Shown: in pieces, positions 62,623 through 64,000 of the stretch | How positions within the stretch are numbered: the first letter of the stretch is position 1 | Layout: every line of letters begins with the position of its first letter | Notes under the pieces: model-generated | The model's input: the letters and a program-made list of their open reading frames with translations, nothing else | Told to the model about the DNA's origin: nothing | The model's database searches: none | Made by a program: the position numbers and the translations under genes | Assembly (NCBI RefSeq): GCF_900100185.1 | Contig: NZ_FNEN01000001.1 | Coordinates: 182,220-246,219 of the forward strand | Length of the DNA stretch: 64,000 bases | Source: Natribacillus halophilus | GTDB taxonomy: Bacteria; Bacillota; Bacilli; Bacillales; Marinococcaceae | Direction: 5' to 3'

Positions 62623-63714
62623 TTATGATAAGATGTCCTTACTTTCACGGACATAAGGCTTTCTCGCTTTTCCAACACTTTTAATTCTCTCTTCAGCAAG
62701 ACGATTGGCCGCTTGATAAGACGGAATGCCATCCCGCCTGGCAATCGCGAATACTTTCGTCATTTGCTCATACAGGTTGCCCACACTCTTCATGGCCCGT
62801 TCACGGTTGTATCCCTGCAATTCGTCAGCGACGTGAATGACGCCGCCGGCGTTAATGACATGATCCGGCGCATAGAGGATGCCTTTTTCATGCAGCCCAT
62901 CACCATGACGCTCAGTGTGCAGCTGATTGTTCGCGGAACCCGCAATCACCGCTGCCTGAATGCGGTCGATGGTGTCGTCGTTAATGACCGCCCCCAGAGC
63001 ACAAGGGGCAAAAATATCACACGCCACATCATAGATCTCCTCAGGTTCAACGGCTTTCGCGTTAAATGCTTTGACAACCTGGTCAACCGACGGTTTATGA
63101 ATATCGGTAACAACGAGGTGCGCCCCTTCTGTATGCAAATGCTTACACAGCTGATAAGCGACGCTGCCAACGCCTTGCACGGCGATGGTTTTACCTGTCA
63201 GCGATTCAGAACCGAAGGCCTCTTTTGCCGTTGCTTTCATCCCGACATACAATCCGTAAGCGGTCGCCGGAGAAGGATTTCCGCCTCCACCTGCCGTAGC
63301 CGGTGAACGCCCGGTCACATAGTCTGTTTCCAGAAAAATCGTATCCATATCCGGTTCGGCCATGCCCACGTCTTCAGCAGTAATATAACGTCCGCCCAAA
63401 CCCTGGACATAGCGCCCAAAAGCCCGCAGCATGGCTTCATCCTTATCATGGCGACTGTCACCGATGATCACCGCTTTTCCGCCCCCTAAATTAAGTCCGG
63501 CGGCGGCATTTTTATAGGTCATCCCCTTGGCGAGACGAAGGACATCGACGAGGGCTTTCTCCTCATCTTCATACGGCCACATTCTCGTCCCTCCCAGGGC
63601 CGGGCCGAGTGTTGTATCATGAATCGCGATGATCGCCTTTAATCCCGATGATTTTTCCTGACAAAAGACCACTTGCTCAAAGCTTTCCGTCGTCATATGT
63701 TCGAATAGTTCCAT
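62623..63714 (-). CDS. bcd: Leucine dehydrogenase (branched-chain amino acid dehydrogenase)
   Basis: Deaminates leucine, isoleucine and valine to the 2-oxoacids used by the Bkd complex. The 363-residue protein has the catalytic lysine in [28 protein letters not shown], and the NAD-binding [15 protein letters not shown]. It is the first gene after the sigma-54 promoter. ptb and buk, present around bcd in B. subtilis, are missing here. Confidence 0.95.
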   Translation of the reverse strand: MELFEHMTTESFEQVVFCQEKSSGLKAIIAIHDTTLGPALGGTRMWPYEDEEKALVDVLRLAKGMTYKNAAAGLNLGGGKAVIIGDSRHDKDEAMLRAFGRYVQGLGGRYITAEDVGMAEPDMDTIFLETDYVTGRSPATAGGGGNPSPATAYGLYVGMKATAKEAFGSESLTGKTIAVQGVGSVAYQLCKHLHTEGAHLVVTDIHKPSVDQVVKAFNAKAVEPEEIYDVACDIFAPCALGAVINDDTIDRIQAAVIAGSANNQLHTERHGDGLHEKGILYAPDHVINAGGVIHVADELQGYNRERAMKSVGNLYEQMTKVFAIARRDGIPSYQAANRLAEERIKSVGKARKPYVRESKDILS

Positions 63715-63753
63715 ATTATGGCCTCCTCAAGGATGATGGCTCTGCACATATAA

Positions 63754-63772
63754 ATGCAAACCCCGTGCCAAC
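63754..63772 (-). promoter_or_regulatory. Sigma-54 (SigL) promoter of the bcd-bkd operon
   Basis: Minus strand TTGGCACGGGGTTTGCAT: the GG of -24 and GC of -12 are exactly spaced and match TGGCAC-N5-TTGCA at all positions. It lies 40 bp before the bcd ATG, downstream of bkdR. Confidence 0.9.
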
Positions 63773-63838
63773 CGACATCCCCTCTGCATTCACTATGAAC
63801 CGGAGAAGATGCCTGCAATATTTTGCATGGCATGAAAT

Positions 63839-64000
63839 TTATTGCAGGTCAATCTTTTCAAGCCCATATTTTTCAAGTTTATAATACAGGTTGCGAACGG
63901 AAATGCCCAATCGCCGAGCCGCGGCGGTTTTATTCCCATTATGGGCCACGAGGGCGCCCTTTAATTCCCGCTGTTCATATTGGGCCATCCGTTCAGCCAG
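63839..64000 (-). CDS. bkdR: Sigma-54-dependent activator BkdR (C-terminal end only)
   Basis: Only the last 53 codons are in the window. They form a Fis-type helix-turn-helix (LVAHNGNKTAAARRLGISVR, then NLYYKLEKYGL), the DNA-binding end of NtrC-family enhancer-binding proteins. Position before bcd and the sigma-54 promoter identify it as BkdR, which in B. subtilis activates the operon when branched-chain amino acids are present. The N-terminal and AAA+ parts lie beyond the window. Confidence 0.9.
   Translation of the reverse strand: MAERMAQYEQRELKGALVAHNGNKTAAARRLGISVRNLYYKLEKYGLEKIDLQ

Overview
This window comes from an endospore-forming Bacillaceae chromosome (Firmicutes). The evidence is the complete sigF operon (spoIIAA-spoIIAB-sigF), spoVA genes, spmA/spmB/dacB, spoIIM, sleB/ypeB, the resBCDE cytochrome c maturation and redox-control cluster, S-box control of methionine genes, bacilliredoxin and YpdA, and gene order close to the B. 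subtilis ypbF-ypeB, res, spoIIA and yqz/yqk-bkd regions. Base composition is near 50% GC. Many secreted or membrane proteins carry Asp/Glu-rich stretches, which suggests, as inference only, a halophilic or haloalkaliphilic member of the family. No insertion sequence, prophage or CRISPR array was seen.

Layout. 1-2.2 kb: germination pair sleB-ypeB. 2.3-5.7 kb: S-box-controlled metI-yitJ. 5.7-6.05 kb: a 52-bp tandem repeat array. 6.2-12.3 kb: zinc-ribbon miniprotein, asparaginase, ypdA, gudB, mecA/ypbH, sirtuin, ypbF. 12.4-14.5 kb: ferredoxin and serA. 14.5-23.7 kb: cobalamin adenosyltransferase, resE-resD-resC-resB, rluB and a membrane-anchored di-heme cytochrome. 23.8-28.6 kb: spmB-spmA-dacB and a forespore operon yhcN-like-spoVAC-spoVAD-spoVAEB. 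28.7-32.9 kb: SodF-type superoxide dismutase, scpB-scpA, ribT, lysA. 32.9-38 kb: spoVAF-spoVAEA, sigF operon, dacF. 38-46.9 kb: two tandem purine nucleoside phosphorylases, drm, xerD, yqzK, cytochrome c551, fur, spoIIM, nudF, a displaced ResA-like gene, uppP, PTS EIIA. 47-50.4 kb: protein-deglycation pair, yaaR, methylmalonyl-CoA epimerase, Prli42 miniprotein, L,D-transpeptidase. 50.4-56.8 kb: MarR-RND efflux module, and MarR-Spx paralog-flavin oxidoreductase, then tRNA-Arg. 57-64 kb: brxB and the branched-chain 2-oxoacid dehydrogenase operon under a sigma-54 promoter, with the 3' end of bkdR.

The strongest undescribed signal is a family of about 100-bp structured intergenic repeats (eight recognisable copies and one remnant). 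Six of the nine lie directly after the T-tract of a Rho-independent terminator, in the same orientation as the terminated transcript. This recalls terminator-targeted insertion (known for group IIC introns), but the element has no coding capacity. Other points of interest are the 52-bp tandem array, the split spoVA operon, the di-heme cytochrome occupying the usual resA site while a ResA-like gene lies 23 kb away, an Spx paralog with SxxC instead of CxxC, a bkd operon without ptb and buk, and several miniproteins below usual annotation thresholds.

Sporulation promoters readable by eye fit the gene functions: sigma-H before spoIIAA, sigma-F/G before dacF, sigma-G before the spoVAC operon, and sigma-54 before bcd.
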